A stretch of 64,000 nt of DNA. Source: JAUMBM01 sp964645715 (lineage in GTDB: Bacteria > Bacteroidota > Bacteroidia > Chitinophagales > Saprospiraceae). The stretch covers positions 1 through 64,000 of the forward strand of contig CAZYAO010000022.1 of assembly GCA_964645715.1 (NCBI GenBank), read 5' to 3'. Below the pieces are notes generated by a model that worked only from the letters and a program-made list of their open reading frames with translations, was not told where the DNA came from and made no database searches. This document shows, piece by piece, positions 15,579-24,941 of the stretch (position 1 is the stretch's first letter; every line of letters starts with the position of its first letter). The translations under genes were made by a program, and so were the position numbers.

Positions 15579-18149
15579 ATGAAAATTCGAATTTTTCTTT
15601 TGCTGGGGTTAGTAATTTGCTTATCCCGGCTGTCGGCTCAAAAGCAGCCTATCACGTATTTCCTGCCGCCGATTGGCTATGATGCGGCTATACCCACGCC
15701 AGAAAACTATTTTGGCTGGCAGATAGGCGAGTGGCATCTGTCACATGACCAGCAGCTTGCCTACCTGCGTACGCTGGATGCACTTTCTCCTCGCATAAGT
15801 ATCCGCGAGTACGGCCGCACACACGAGCAGAGGCCGTTGGTATACCTGGTGGTTACATCACCCGACAATCACAGCCGACTAGAAGAACTTCGCACCCTGC
15901 ATCTGCAGTTTAGTGATCCGGATGCAAACAGACAGCCCGACATGAGCCAGGTTCCTTTGGTAATCAACCAAGGGTTTACTATCCATGGGAACGAACCCAG
16001 TGGTGCCAATGCAGCGGTACTACTGGCGTATTATCTGGCGGCAGGTAATAGTGAGGAGATTGACCGCTTGCTTCAGCAGACAATCATCCTGCTGGATCCT
16101 TGTCTCAATCCTGATGGTATGCAACGTTTTTCTACCTGGGCGAATATGCACAAAAATGCACACCTGACCTCTAACCCTGCCGATAGGGAGTATAGGGAGG
16201 TATGGCCCGGTGGACGTACAAATCATTACTGGTTTGACCTCAACAGGGACTGGCTGCCGGTTCAGCATCCTGAAAGTCAGGGGCGCATTCGGATGTTTCA
16301 CGAATGGCGACCCAATATTCTTACGGATCACCATGAGATGGGTTCCAATGCTACTTTTTTCTTCATGCCAGGCGAGCCCAGTCGTGTGAACCCGCTGACA
16401 CCAGCTATCAACCAGCAGTTGACCGAGCGCATCGGCCGCTATCATGCTGCAGCGCTTGATAAAATTGGATCACTCTACTACACCAAAGAGGGTTTTGATG
16501 ATTTTTATGTAGGTAAAGGCAGTACTTATCCCGATCTGCAGGGTTGTGTGGGTATTCTCTTTGAGCAGGCTAGTTCCCGTGGGCACCTACAGGATACCGA
16601 AAACGGGCCGCTGAGCTTCGCGTTTACTATCCGCAATCAGATAACTACGGCATTGAGCACGCAACGGGCTGCTGTAGAACTGCGGGAGGATTTGCTGCGC
16701 TACCAGCGGAGCTATTTTCGTGATCAGCGTGAAGCAGGTCGTAAGGATGCCAGCATGGGATATGTGGTGGCAGATGACGGAGATCCTGAGCGACTGTCTC
16801 AATTTGCAGAGATGCTGGGGCGGCATCAGATAGCTGTCAACCAAATAGTGGGTACATTTAGTAAAAATGGCCGTAATTATGTTTCAGGTCACGCTTTGTT
16901 TGTCAAACTTGATCAGCCTCAGTACGCACTTGTACGGGCAATTTTTGAATCTACAACGACTTTTTCGGACAGTCTATTTTACGATATTTCTACTTGGACT
17001 ATGCCGCTGGCGTTTAACCTGCCATATACGCTGGTTGGAAAGGGAGAACGTCTGACGGTTGGCGCCAGCTGGGAAAAACCAGCTCCGCCGGCAGCTCCTG
17101 CCGCCAGTGGGTATGCCTACTTGTTGCCATGGGAGCATTATTATGCTCCCAAAGCCGCCTATATGCTTATGCAGGCAGGGTTGAGGCTTAAATCAGCACA
17201 GGCAGCGTTCACCGCAGAGGGGCGCACTTATGCGCCAGGGACAGTGCTTGTACCTGTATGGCAGCAGGGGGATTTTTCAGCGGAGCAGATTCATCGCCTT
17301 GTGAGAAATGTTGTTGAGCAGACAGGCGCCGCGATAATAGCCGTCGGCACGGGCCTTTCTACGGAGGGAGTTGATTTGGGTAGTGGTAGTTTCGAAACAT
17401 TGCGACTGCCTAAGGTAGGGCTTGTTGTGGGAGATGGTGTGTCTAGCTATGATGCTGGAGAGGCATGGCATCTGCTTGATCAGTTTTTTGGAATTCCTGT
17501 CACAAAAATTGAGGGTGATGAGTTGGCAAGGACTAACCTACAGGCTTTCAACGCAATCATTATGGTCGACGGAAGCTACGGGAGCGTAGGTGCCGCCGGG
17601 GCGTCGGCGCTCAAGGGCTGGGTTCAGCAAGGGAATGTCCTGATTGCACAGCAGCGAGCGGCTAAGTGGTGTGCTGACAATGGACTGGCCAGCCTAACGG
17701 TGAGAGCCAACCCATCGGATTATGCCGCTAATACGAGACTTCCCTATGGTAATATATCCGAAGAAGCGGGAAGTAAAGGGATTTCAGGAGCAATTTTCGG
17801 AGTAGAGGCGGATCTGAGCCATCCGCTTTTATTTGGATATGGTCGGCCGCAATTGCCTGTTTTCAGGCGGGGCACCTTGTTTTTTGAACCCGCTAAAAAT
17901 GTGTACGCGACTCCGTTGTTATACCCCGAAAATCCTCTGCTGAGTGGCTATGCACACGCCAATGCGCTTAAGACCATCAGTAAATCGGCTGCCGCAATTG
18001 TTTGTGGCCTGCGTACAGGTCGTGTAATCTGTCTGGCCGACAATCCCAGCTTTCGTTCCTACTGGAAAGGAGGTAATAAATTGCTGATGAATGCATTGTT
18101 TCTTGGGCATACAATCAGTAGTAGCGCAGTAGAAAGTGTCAGCAACTAG
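15579..18149 (+). CDS. Exported M14-family zinc carboxypeptidase
   Basis: 856 residues with a signal peptide (FLLLGLVICLSRLSA). The M14 catalytic domain covers about residues 40-360. It shows the zinc motif IHGNEPSG (His, Glu), NPDGMQRF, DLNRDWLP and LTDHHEMG, with a catalytic-type Glu in GILFEQASSRG. The C-terminal half includes a class I glutamine-amidotransferase-like region (LVVGDGVSSYDAGEAWHLLDQFFG), as in several large Bacteroidota M14 proteins. It probably removes C-terminal residues from peptides in the periplasm or at the surface. Its stop shares four bases (CTAG, 18146-18149) with the stop of the convergent porin gene. Confidence 0.9.
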   Translation: MKIRIFLLLGLVICLSRLSAQKQPITYFLPPIGYDAAIPTPENYFGWQIGEWHLSHDQQLAYLRTLDALSPRISIREYGRTHEQRPLVYLVVTSPDNHSRLEELRTLHLQFSDPDANRQPDMSQVPLVINQGFTIHGNEPSGANAAVLLAYYLAAGNSEEIDRLLQQTIILLDPCLNPDGMQRFSTWANMHKNAHLTSNPADREYREVWPGGRTNHYWFDLNRDWLPVQHPESQGRIRMFHEWRPNILTDHHEMGSNATFFFMPGEPSRVNPLTPAINQQLTERIGRYHAAALDKIGSLYYTKEGFDDFYVGKGSTYPDLQGCVGILFEQASSRGHLQDTENGPLSFAFTIRNQITTALSTQRAAVELREDLLRYQRSYFRDQREAGRKDASMGYVVADDGDPERLSQFAEMLGRHQIAVNQIVGTFSKNGRNYVSGHALFVKLDQPQYALVRAIFESTTTFSDSLFYDISTWTMPLAFNLPYTLVGKGERLTVGASWEKPAPPAAPAASGYAYLLPWEHYYAPKAAYMLMQAGLRLKSAQAAFTAEGRTYAPGTVLVPVWQQGDFSAEQIHRLVRNVVEQTGAAIIAVGTGLSTEGVDLGSGSFETLRLPKVGLVVGDGVSSYDAGEAWHLLDQFFGIPVTKIEGDELARTNLQAFNAIIMVDGSYGSVGAAGASALKGWVQQGNVLIAQQRAAKWCADNGLASLTVRANPSDYAANTRLPYGNISEEAGSKGISGAIFGVEADLSHPLLFGYGRPQLPVFRRGTLFFEPAKNVYATPLLYPENPLLSGYAHANALKTISKSAAAIVCGLRTGRVICLADNPSFRSYWKGGNKLLMNALFLGHTISSSAVESVSN

Positions 18150-20242
18150 TCTAGCATGCGCCAATGGATGCCGATGCGGAGTGCTGCGTCGGGAAAAGGA
18201 TAAAAAGCTGTCAACTGCAGCCATTCGCCCGGGCGGATGGCTGCAGTTGCATTTTCCCACTTAACGAAAGCACGGAAGGAAGTTACTTTCATGGAAAAGA
18301 AAAGATCTGCATTGGGGAAAAAACCTACTTTTTGTCTATTCTGTCGGTTAAACTGTCCGGTCAGCGGATTATAGTAGTCTGCAAAATAGCTTGTGGTATA
18401 GCGGACATCAATCCCTGCCTGAATTTCTAGATTTTTGAACAGGCGGCTGTCAACAAACAGACTGTGCTTAGCAAAAATGGCTGGGAGGCGCAATACTTCT
18501 GAGGAGCTATTTTGCCATGCCAGCGTATTGCTCAGGACGAGGGGTCCAAGTGAGAAATCTTTTCGAAGGCTGAGCTGCAGGATACTCAGGGCTGCTGAAA
18601 ATTGCTGCGGCAGTCCGGTTGTATCAAAATATATATAGTTGTTAATCAAGTTATAGTGTCCACCGACTTCTAGCTTGGAAGCGGGTAGATTGTAAATGGC
18701 GCCCAGGTTGGTTTCAAGGGTGCGCGCAAAATCGTTATTCTGCCAAACAGGAAGCTGCGTTATCCAATGCTGGTGTTGTAGTAGAGTAGGCAGGTACAGC
18801 TGGTTGTTGAGCCGGAATCGCCAGTTACCCACTTTTTTGAGGTCCAGCAATAGTTCACCCGTAATTCGGTAATCACCAGCCTGATCCCACAGGTCTAGTT
18901 GCCCGTCTGCTTTAAGGCGGAGCCGACTGCCAAGCGAAAACTGCATCTTGCCAGTCAGCAGCAGGTTGTTGATGAGGCTGTCAATGGGTTCCTGCCGAAT
19001 ATCGTGGTATTTGTGCGTGATGCCCAGCCGTAGAAAATCAGGGGATGTCTGAGCTCCTTTGCCTGACTTGTTGAGGGAAGGTTTATAGGTGATAAGTTGA
19101 AAGCTATTTTCAATAAGTCGATGATCAATCCAGTAGCGAGCTCCTCTGTCGTCAGGAAGCAGTGCAGGATACCAATATTGATAGAAAAAGGAGTCAACTG
19201 TGGCGAAGGCATCCCGAAATTTATAGGTAGCGTTATTGTAAACAAACTGGTGCATCAGGCTAAGGGCTCTGTGGATAGTCCCCGTGGAATCCCTATTTCC
19301 TCCCAAGCGATAGTATTGCGTGTACATGAGTTCGCGTTGCGCATATCGCGTACGTGCATCGGCCAAAAAAACAGTGGCTGAAGAGGGGGTAGCAAACTCG
19401 GTGGCATCGGCTGGCGGGATTCGGATGCCTCCGTTATCTTTATGCTCGGTGGTGTTGGCTGCGAAACTCAGAAAGGAATCGTAGCGACCATTTTTACTCG
19501 TACGACGCAGGCCAGTAGCGATGGCTGTACTTCTGTTTTGTTGATTGGGGTACTGATCAACCGTACCAATCTGGCTGATCCGGCTGTAATCAACCACAAA
19601 ATTGATGCCGTCAGAAAAATTTCTGCTAAAGCGGGCTGTCAGGAAGCCGTCTTCTTGTTCAGAACCCTGTACATAGGAGAGCAGCGTATGGGGACGTTGC
19701 AACCTAAAATAGGGCATGGTCCGACCATTTATCTGGTAGCGTTCATACTGTCGTAATCCTACAGCAAAGCCATTTCGCAGCCAGGGTTGATAGACAATAG
19801 ATTGGTGTGCAGAGCCTAAAATACCGAGATGACGATCATCGAATACTTGGCGTCTTGTCGGGTCGTATTGCTGAAAATTGCGCAACAGGGAATCAGAAAA
19901 TGCAGTTTCTTCAAGTGGTGCATCGGCGTAGAGCGCAAACAGCCCAAAAGTATCCGGAAGTTGCAGCTGTTGCTGATTGTTACCGCCACCACCTCCGCTA
20001 CTACTGCCACTGCCAGACGCCCGCCCACCACCACCTAGTCCGCCTGCACCCTGTCCAGTGAGTGGTGGTCGGCCGGATTGACTCCATGAAGAAGCAGGTT
20101 GCGCGAGTATGAGGGCAAAAAAAAGCAAATATAAAGATGGGATACGCCATCGAATAACCGAAGGGAGCAGCCTCCAAGATGAATGATTTTCCAGAGGAAG
20201 TGAACCCAAGTGATGTGAAATACCTGCCGCTATTGTTGCCAT
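18146..20242 (-). CDS. Putative outer-membrane beta-barrel porin
   Basis: 698 residues. The N-terminus has an extended signal sequence (hydrophobic core YLLFFALILAQPASS). It is followed by a low-complexity Gly/Ser-rich linker (about residues 62-92) and then a long run of alternating aromatic beta strands. It ends in LRIGIHWRML, typical of barrel closure. Overall it fits the Bacteroidota putative porin family (Porin_10 type). The ATG at 20242 lies inside the 3' end of gldD (13-bp overlap), suggesting translational coupling; it leaves an unusually long N-region before the signal core, so a downstream non-ATG start is possible. It is the last gene of the mutY-ssb-gldE-gldD run. Confidence 0.8.
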   Translation of the reverse strand: MATIAAGISHHLGSLPLENHSSWRLLPSVIRWRIPSLYLLFFALILAQPASSWSQSGRPPLTGQGAGGLGGGGRASGSGSSSGGGGGNNQQQLQLPDTFGLFALYADAPLEETAFSDSLLRNFQQYDPTRRQVFDDRHLGILGSAHQSIVYQPWLRNGFAVGLRQYERYQINGRTMPYFRLQRPHTLLSYVQGSEQEDGFLTARFSRNFSDGINFVVDYSRISQIGTVDQYPNQQNRSTAIATGLRRTSKNGRYDSFLSFAANTTEHKDNGGIRIPPADATEFATPSSATVFLADARTRYAQRELMYTQYYRLGGNRDSTGTIHRALSLMHQFVYNNATYKFRDAFATVDSFFYQYWYPALLPDDRGARYWIDHRLIENSFQLITYKPSLNKSGKGAQTSPDFLRLGITHKYHDIRQEPIDSLINNLLLTGKMQFSLGSRLRLKADGQLDLWDQAGDYRITGELLLDLKKVGNWRFRLNNQLYLPTLLQHQHWITQLPVWQNNDFARTLETNLGAIYNLPASKLEVGGHYNLINNYIYFDTTGLPQQFSAALSILQLSLRKDFSLGPLVLSNTLAWQNSSSEVLRLPAIFAKHSLFVDSRLFKNLEIQAGIDVRYTTSYFADYYNPLTGQFNRQNRQKVGFFPNADLFFSMKVTSFRAFVKWENATAAIRPGEWLQLTAFYPFPDAALRIGIHWRMLD

Positions 20243-20883
20243 TGAAAAGTTTCCAGCAGATGGACGATATCTTCTTTTACAAACTGGACAACAGGCGCCA
20301 GGGAATCGGGTCGTGACTGGGTGTTGAAGTATAGAGCGGCACGAACAAAATGGTTGAGGCTGTCTGTAACAAAAAACTGATATGGGCTGGCAGAGGCACC
20401 TTTCATCTCGAAAGCAATCCCGCTTACCTTGGCTTCTGGCCGGTTAATGCGCAGCTCATCGATATAGTTGGCACGTTTATTATGCCAATCTGCCAATTCA
20501 AATGCATCTTGCCAAAGCTGGTTTAAATCTTTACCTGCTCGTCCAACGGGGTAATAACTAAAGTGAATCCGCGCATCAAACTGTGGATAATAGACGTCAA
20601 ACCAGCATTCGTGGACTGGGCGTTCATCAAAAAAAAGTTTCTGTTGCTCAATGCGAGTATAGGTGGGGTAGGAAAAAGTAAAAGGACAATAACCCGCCTC
20701 CAGCGGTTGGTACTGCTTTTCCGGATATACAACTTTGGGGTAAGCGCGGGGCCGCGGTGCTGGTGTAGGCTCAGTATTGCAGGCTGTAAGGATTAGCAGG
20801 CCTGTGACAGCGACAGCCAATAACCAACAACTGCTGACACCGCCTGTATTGCTATGGGTACGGTCACCTGAAAAATCTTGCAT
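20230..20883 (-). CDS. gldD: Gliding motility lipoprotein GldD
   Basis: 217 residues. The lipobox LTAC gives a predicted lipid-anchored Cys near residue 35. The conserved core reads AYPKVVYPEKQYQ, CPFTFSYPTY, CWFDVYYPQFDARIHFSY and QFFVTDSLNHFVRAALYF, the pattern of GldD. In Flavobacterium johnsoniae GldD is needed for gliding and is associated with the T9SS/gliding machinery; its molecular role is not settled. It lies 4 bp after gldE and overlaps the porin gene, so the order gldE-gldD matches the Flavobacterium arrangement. Confidence 0.93.
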   Translation of the reverse strand: MQDFSGDRTHSNTGGVSSCWLLAVAVTGLLILTACNTEPTPAPRPRAYPKVVYPEKQYQPLEAGYCPFTFSYPTYTRIEQQKLFFDERPVHECWFDVYYPQFDARIHFSYYPVGRAGKDLNQLWQDAFELADWHNKRANYIDELRINRPEAKVSGIAFEMKGASASPYQFFVTDSLNHFVRAALYFNTQSRPDSLAPVVQFVKEDIVHLLETFQWQQ

Positions 20884-20887
20884 GTAA

Positions 20888-22330
20888 TTAAAGTTCTTCT
20901 GATGAAGGAAGCGTAATCAATATACGTTCAATACGCCGCTCATTGACTGCTACAACTTTGAGCCGATAGGGAAACAGGAGCACTTCTTCACCATTTTCAG
21001 GAAATTCTCGTAGAATTTCCAGTACCATGCCGGCCAGCGAATCTGCTTCCCCCTTGGCCTCGTCGAATATATCTACAGAGATACCTATGGTGCGGCAAAC
21101 ATCGTTGAGCATTGTACGGCCATCGAAGATATAATTGAAGTCATCCAGTTTTTCAAAAATAACTTCCGGCTCATCATCAAATTCGTCTTTGATGTCACCG
21201 ATGATTTCTTCGAGTATGTCCTCAAGGGTGATGAGACCACTGGTACCACCATATTCATCGACAACGATGGCCATGTGCAATTGGGCGGACTGGAACTCCT
21301 GCAGTAGGTCCTTTATCTTTTTTGCCTCCGGGATAAACAATACATTGGTGCGTACCAACTGCTGCCATTGAAAGGTATCAGATGCCGACAGATGTCCCAG
21401 CAGATCTTTAACGTAGAGGATGCCAACAACATTGTCGATGTTTTCGTCGTAGACAGGAATTCGTGAGTATCCACTACTGCGTATGATGTCGAGTAGCTCG
21501 GAGAAGAGAATTTGCTGGTCAACGGCTACCAAATCAACACGCGAACGCATTATCTGCTTGACAGCTACATCCCGAAATTTTAGGATTCGTTTGAGGATGT
21601 CGCTGTCCTGCTCTCCGTCTTCTTCCCCACTGATGGTGATGGCAATAGCTTCATCGATATCCTCTCTACTAGTACGTGCCACCGTTGCCGTATGATTGGT
21701 AAGCCTCTTCTCTATCAGGTTGGTGCCTCGTACTAGTAGCTCTGCGGGCCAGTGAAATATCCGCATGAGTAGCATGAGCGGGGCAGACATTTGTCTTGAC
21801 AGCGAAATGCGATTATTGGTCGCATATACTTTGGGGGAGGCTTCACCGAAAAGGACCAGTAAAAAAGTTACACCCACAACAGTTATGAGGAAGTGAATCA
21901 CTTGTGCGACAGACTCTTGGGCATAAGAACCAATCCAGTTGAGCAGCGGCATGAGTGAAGATGCCCAAGCATTGAGCAACTCGTCGGACAGTACGGCGCG
22001 CAGCGTATATTCTGAGAGCAGAACGATGGCGATATTGACGAAATTGTTGCTGATCAGGATTGTTGCCAGCAGCCGTCGTGGTTTGTCCTTCAGGCTGAGA
22101 ATTCTTCGGGAAACAACGGAGTTTTCTTCGGCTAGTTTTTCTATATCACTTGGGCTCAGCGAAAAATAGGAAACTTCGGATCCAGACACCAGTGCTGAGC
22201 AAATTAGCAGCAGGAAGATGGCAATCAGTCCGATAATGACATCTGAGGACGAACCGACGGACAGAAGGAGCGGTTCGGCGAAGCCAAGTATAGAAGTGAG
22301 CGAAGATAAAGGTAAGGGGTCAGTATCCAA
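20888..22330 (-). CDS. gldE: GldE / HlyC-CorC-type CNNM-CBS membrane protein
   Basis: 480 residues. An N-terminal CNNM (DUF21-type) domain has three to four membrane segments (LIAIFLLLICSALVSGSEVSYFSL is the first). Two CBS repeats follow (MRSRVDLVAVD, and the region around VVDEYGGTSGLITLEDILEEI), then a C-terminal CorC/HlyC domain. Position between ssb and gldD identifies it as GldE. The only plausible start is a TTG at 22330: no ATG or GTG precedes the first membrane segment, and the frame runs back into ssb. It begins 26 nt after the ssb stop. Family members are proposed Mg2+ or other ion transporters or sensors. Confidence 0.9.
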   Translation of the reverse strand: MDTDPLPLSSLTSILGFAEPLLLSVGSSSDVIIGLIAIFLLLICSALVSGSEVSYFSLSPSDIEKLAEENSVVSRRILSLKDKPRRLLATILISNNFVNIAIVLLSEYTLRAVLSDELLNAWASSLMPLLNWIGSYAQESVAQVIHFLITVVGVTFLLVLFGEASPKVYATNNRISLSRQMSAPLMLLMRIFHWPAELLVRGTNLIEKRLTNHTATVARTSREDIDEAIAITISGEEDGEQDSDILKRILKFRDVAVKQIMRSRVDLVAVDQQILFSELLDIIRSSGYSRIPVYDENIDNVVGILYVKDLLGHLSASDTFQWQQLVRTNVLFIPEAKKIKDLLQEFQSAQLHMAIVVDEYGGTSGLITLEDILEEIIGDIKDEFDDEPEVIFEKLDDFNYIFDGRTMLNDVCRTIGISVDIFDEAKGEADSLAGMVLEILREFPENGEEVLLFPYRLKVVAVNERRIERILITLPSSEEL

Positions 22331-22356
22331 CTGGTAGAAGCGTTGTGAGCAAATGT

Positions 22357-22818
22357 TTAGAACGGCAGGTCATCATCCGGTGCAGTTGAACTGGAATCCG
22401 AAGTGCCGGTCGAGTAGCTGTTGATGGGGTTGGAAGGTGAAGTGGCGTAAGATACAGGGTTATCTGCAGATTGACCCTCACGTGCTCCTTCTTCTTTGCG
22501 TCCAAGAACACGAAAAGTATTGGCAACCACTTCTGTCGTGCGCCGTTGTTGGCCATCAGTATCCTGCCAGCTACGAGTAGACAGCTTGCCCTCTATGTAC
22601 ACCTGCATCCCTTTTTTTAACTGTATTTCAGCTTTTTCGGCCAGTTGCCTCCACACGACCACTTCATGCCACTCTGTCAATGTCTGCCAGCTGCCGTTTT
22701 TATCCTGATAACTTTCATTGGTGGCAACAGAGAACTTGCCAACAGCTTGGCCGCTTTCGAGCCGACGCACTTCAGGATCCCTGCCCAAATGCCCAATGAG
22801 CATGACGCGATTTAGCAT
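22357..22818 (-). CDS. ssb: Single-stranded DNA-binding protein
   Basis: 153 residues. The OB fold starts LNRVMLIGHLGRDPEVRR, followed by SVATNESYQDKNG and WHEVVVWRQLAE. A flexible Ser/Thr/Asn-rich linker leads to the acidic tip DDDLPF, the protein-interaction tail that binds RecO, PriA and others. It lies 10 bp after mutY in a tight operon with two repair genes and two gld genes. Confidence 0.96.
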   Translation of the reverse strand: MLNRVMLIGHLGRDPEVRRLESGQAVGKFSVATNESYQDKNGSWQTLTEWHEVVVWRQLAEKAEIQLKKGMQVYIEGKLSTRSWQDTDGQQRRTTEVVANTFRVLGRKEEGAREGQSADNPVSYATSPSNPINSYSTGTSDSSSTAPDDDLPF

Positions 22819-22828
22819 AATTGACGCA

Positions 22829-23914
22829 TTAATGTAGGTTTAAATATAGGGTATTCTGCCGTAAATAGCTGATAATTACTTTAGGCAGGGCAAAATTACT
22901 TAAATTTTTTCGCTCAGTGATAACAAAGCCATGCGGAAGGGGTAATTCTGTAACCAAATTTATTTCCCAAAAGCAGGTAATGATTTCCTGATGCGTCAAT
23001 TGCTGCCGAAAAGGGGGCGAACAGACAATGGCAGTTACTTGGGCTGAGCCGCACCACGCCTGAAATTGCGGATCTTCTGCAAGAAGAGGTAATTTTGTTG
23101 ACGGGGATGTAGTCTCTATGCACGGAAAGTCGTAAAGACCAGCCCAAATATCGCCTGGCGGACGCTGTCGTATCCACAGACGATCTTCGTGGTTAAACAG
23201 GCAATAGTGGAAATAGCGTGTCTTTCGTTCAATTTTATTTGCCTTGACGGGCAGCACTTGTACCTTGTTTGTCTGAAAAGCCTGGCAGTGATCTGACAGC
23301 GGACAGCGGGTACAGGCAGGGCGTGCAGGTGTACAGCAGGTTGCACCAAAATCCATAATCGCCTGATTGTAGGTCGCCGGATCGTGTGTGTCCAGACATC
23401 GGTTGGCCAGTTCTCTGAAAATAATTACTCCTTCAGGCCGGTCGATGGGGGTGGCAATACCCGTGAAACGAGAAAGTACGCGGTATACGTTCCCGTCAAC
23501 AACTGCATGAGGCAGGTCAAAGGCGAAGGAGGCAATGGCCGCGGCCGTGTAAGGACCGATGCCCGGTAGTGCCAGGATCTGTTGGTAGGTCCGTGGAAAT
23601 TGTCCGCCATAATCGCGCATAACAACGCCTGCTGCTTTATGCAGATTACGTGCACGCGTATAATAGCCCAGTCCTTCCCAGCATTTTAAGACATCGTCGA
23701 CAGGCGCGGCTGCCAACACTTCAACAGAGGGAAAACGTTCCATAAAACGCTGGAAGTAAGAAAGCCCCTGTGCTACCCGTGTCTGCTGCAGGATAATCTC
23801 AGAAATCCAAATGGTGTATACATCCTTAGAGGCTTTCCAGGGCAGCGGCCGGTGTGAATTGGCGTACCATTCAAGCAGATGGGTCGTGAAGAAAAGCTGT
23901 TGTTCGTTCGTCAT
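22829..23914 (-). CDS. mutY: A/G-specific adenine glycosylase
   Basis: 361 residues. It removes adenine opposite 8-oxoguanine. It shows SEIILQQTRV, a helix-hairpin-helix LPGIGPYTAAAI followed by the catalytic Asp in VVDGNVYRVLSR, and the 4Fe-4S cluster pattern CTPARPACTRCPLSDHC (C-x6-C-x2-C-x5-C). The C-terminal NUDIX-like domain (IRQRPPGDIWAGLYDFP) recognises 8-oxoguanine. It is the first gene of the operon, with a candidate -7 box just upstream. Confidence 0.96.
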   Translation of the reverse strand: MTNEQQLFFTTHLLEWYANSHRPLPWKASKDVYTIWISEIILQQTRVAQGLSYFQRFMERFPSVEVLAAAPVDDVLKCWEGLGYYTRARNLHKAAGVVMRDYGGQFPRTYQQILALPGIGPYTAAAIASFAFDLPHAVVDGNVYRVLSRFTGIATPIDRPEGVIIFRELANRCLDTHDPATYNQAIMDFGATCCTPARPACTRCPLSDHCQAFQTNKVQVLPVKANKIERKTRYFHYCLFNHEDRLWIRQRPPGDIWAGLYDFPCIETTSPSTKLPLLAEDPQFQAWCGSAQVTAIVCSPPFRQQLTHQEIITCFWEINLVTELPLPHGFVITERKNLSNFALPKVIISYLRQNTLYLNLH

Positions 23915-23927
23915 GCGGATAAAACAA

Positions 23928-23935
23928 CAAAAATA
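23928..23935 (-). promoter_or_regulatory. Possible -7 box of the mutY operon
   Basis: The minus strand reads TATTTTTG (TAnnTTTG). It would start transcription only about 7 nt before the mutY ATG, a nearly leaderless mRNA. No -33 TTG is found at the right spacing. Confidence 0.3.
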
Positions 23936-23983
23936 ATGGCCCGTTTTTTTAATTTTCGAAAAAAACCCAGAAACAGGTACCTA

Positions 23984-24023
23984 TTAAAAAACACACATCA
24001 GCGGCAAAACCGCTGATGTGTGT
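23984..24023 (-). terminator. Intrinsic terminator after the sigma factor gene
   Basis: A perfect 14-bp stem (23991-24004 with 24010-24023), a 5-nt loop and, read on the minus strand, a T run (23985-23990) after it. It lies 34 bp past the sigma factor stop and insulates the mutY operon. Confidence 0.92.
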
Positions 24024-24056
24024 TCTGAGAAGCTATATATAGCAGGAAAAAATAAG

Positions 24057-24602
24057 CTAGTTTAGCTCTTCACTTTCGACATTTGAGCCTGCGCGTATCC
24101 CATAGTGGCGCTGTACCTGATCTTTAAGTTCCTTGCGGGCAAAGAAAATTCGACTTTTGACCGTACCAAGTGGTAGTTCAAGATAGTCGGCAATCTCCTG
24201 ATAGCGGTAACCCTGGTAGTGCATTAGAAATGGTACCCGGATACTGTCCTCTAATGAAATAACCATTTTCGTCAACTCCTTCATCATCATACTGCTTTCT
24301 GCAGCATTGGGTGTAAGAGCGGCACTTGCATTAAGGAAGTACAGATTATCTGTAGAATCCATGATTGTATTCGCTTTGGCTTTGCGACGATAATTATTGA
24401 TGAAAATGTTCTTCATGATCGTAAAAAGCCAAGCTTTGAAATTGGTACCCGGGCGGAATTTATCGCGATTGGTCAACGCCCTGAATGCCGTCTCTTGGTA
24501 CAGGTCTTTTGCATCGTCAGAATTTTTCGTCAAGTTGTAAGCAAAAGCCTGCAACAATGCCGACATTTTCTCAAAGCGATCATGAAACTCTAATTGAGAC
24601 AT
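24057..24602 (-). CDS. ECF-type RNA polymerase sigma factor
   Basis: 181 residues from the ATG at 24602. Region 2 (NSDDAKDLYQETAFRALTNRDKF, then TNFKAWLFTIMKNIFINNYRRKAK) and region 4 (YQEIADYLELPLGTVKSRIFFARKEL) are clear. It belongs to the ECF group widespread in Bacteroidota with no adjacent anti-sigma factor. None is seen here either, so control must come from elsewhere. The frame extends 25 codons upstream, but region 2 spacing and a -7 box at 24654-24661 favour the 24602 start. A strong terminator follows. Confidence 0.93.
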   Translation of the reverse strand: MSQLEFHDRFEKMSALLQAFAYNLTKNSDDAKDLYQETAFRALTNRDKFRPGTNFKAWLFTIMKNIFINNYRRKAKANTIMDSTDNLYFLNASAALTPNAAESSMMMKELTKMVISLEDSIRVPFLMHYQGYRYQEIADYLELPLGTVKSRIFFARKELKDQVQRHYGIRAGSNVESEELN

Positions 24603-24653
24603 AAGACGGTGGTTTTGTTGAACGTTGAAATTGCTCTGATTGATTTGTTGAAT

Positions 24654-24661
24654 CAAAAATA
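24654..24661 (-). promoter_or_regulatory. Possible -7 box of the sigma factor gene
   Basis: The minus strand reads TATTTTTG, an exact TAnnTTTG, giving a leader of about 45 nt. No well-spaced -33 TTG. It lies in a very AT-rich 339-bp spacer (24603-24941) that otherwise contains only a weak terminator-like hairpin near 24853-24880. Confidence 0.4.
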
Positions 24662-24852
24662 CAACTTTATTCAACAAAATACAGGCTGGGGTTGGTTTTT
24701 TTTGTACGAAAAAAGCATTTTTGGTATGTTTTCGTGCCTAATGTATGTGTAAGTGTTTGTTTTTTAGTGTTTTCAGTAAAAGTGTGTAAAAATAAAATTT
24801 TATGGTATTTTCAATAAATAATGAAAAAAGTATGAAAATGAGCCCTTGTGGT

Positions 24853-24880
24853 ATAAAATAAAACAGGCCTGAGTTCCTGT
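24853..24880 (-). terminator. Weak terminator after threonine dehydratase
   Basis: On the minus strand a short ACAGG/CCTGT stem (24863-24867 with 24876-24880) is followed by a T-rich stretch (TTTTATTTTA), about 60 bp past the dehydratase stop. The stem is only five pairs, so this is tentative. Confidence 0.35.
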
Positions 24881-24941
24881 GTGTAGCTCAAACTAGTGAA
24901 AAACACCCAAAAATATAAGCATTGTTGAAGCTACCACACCA

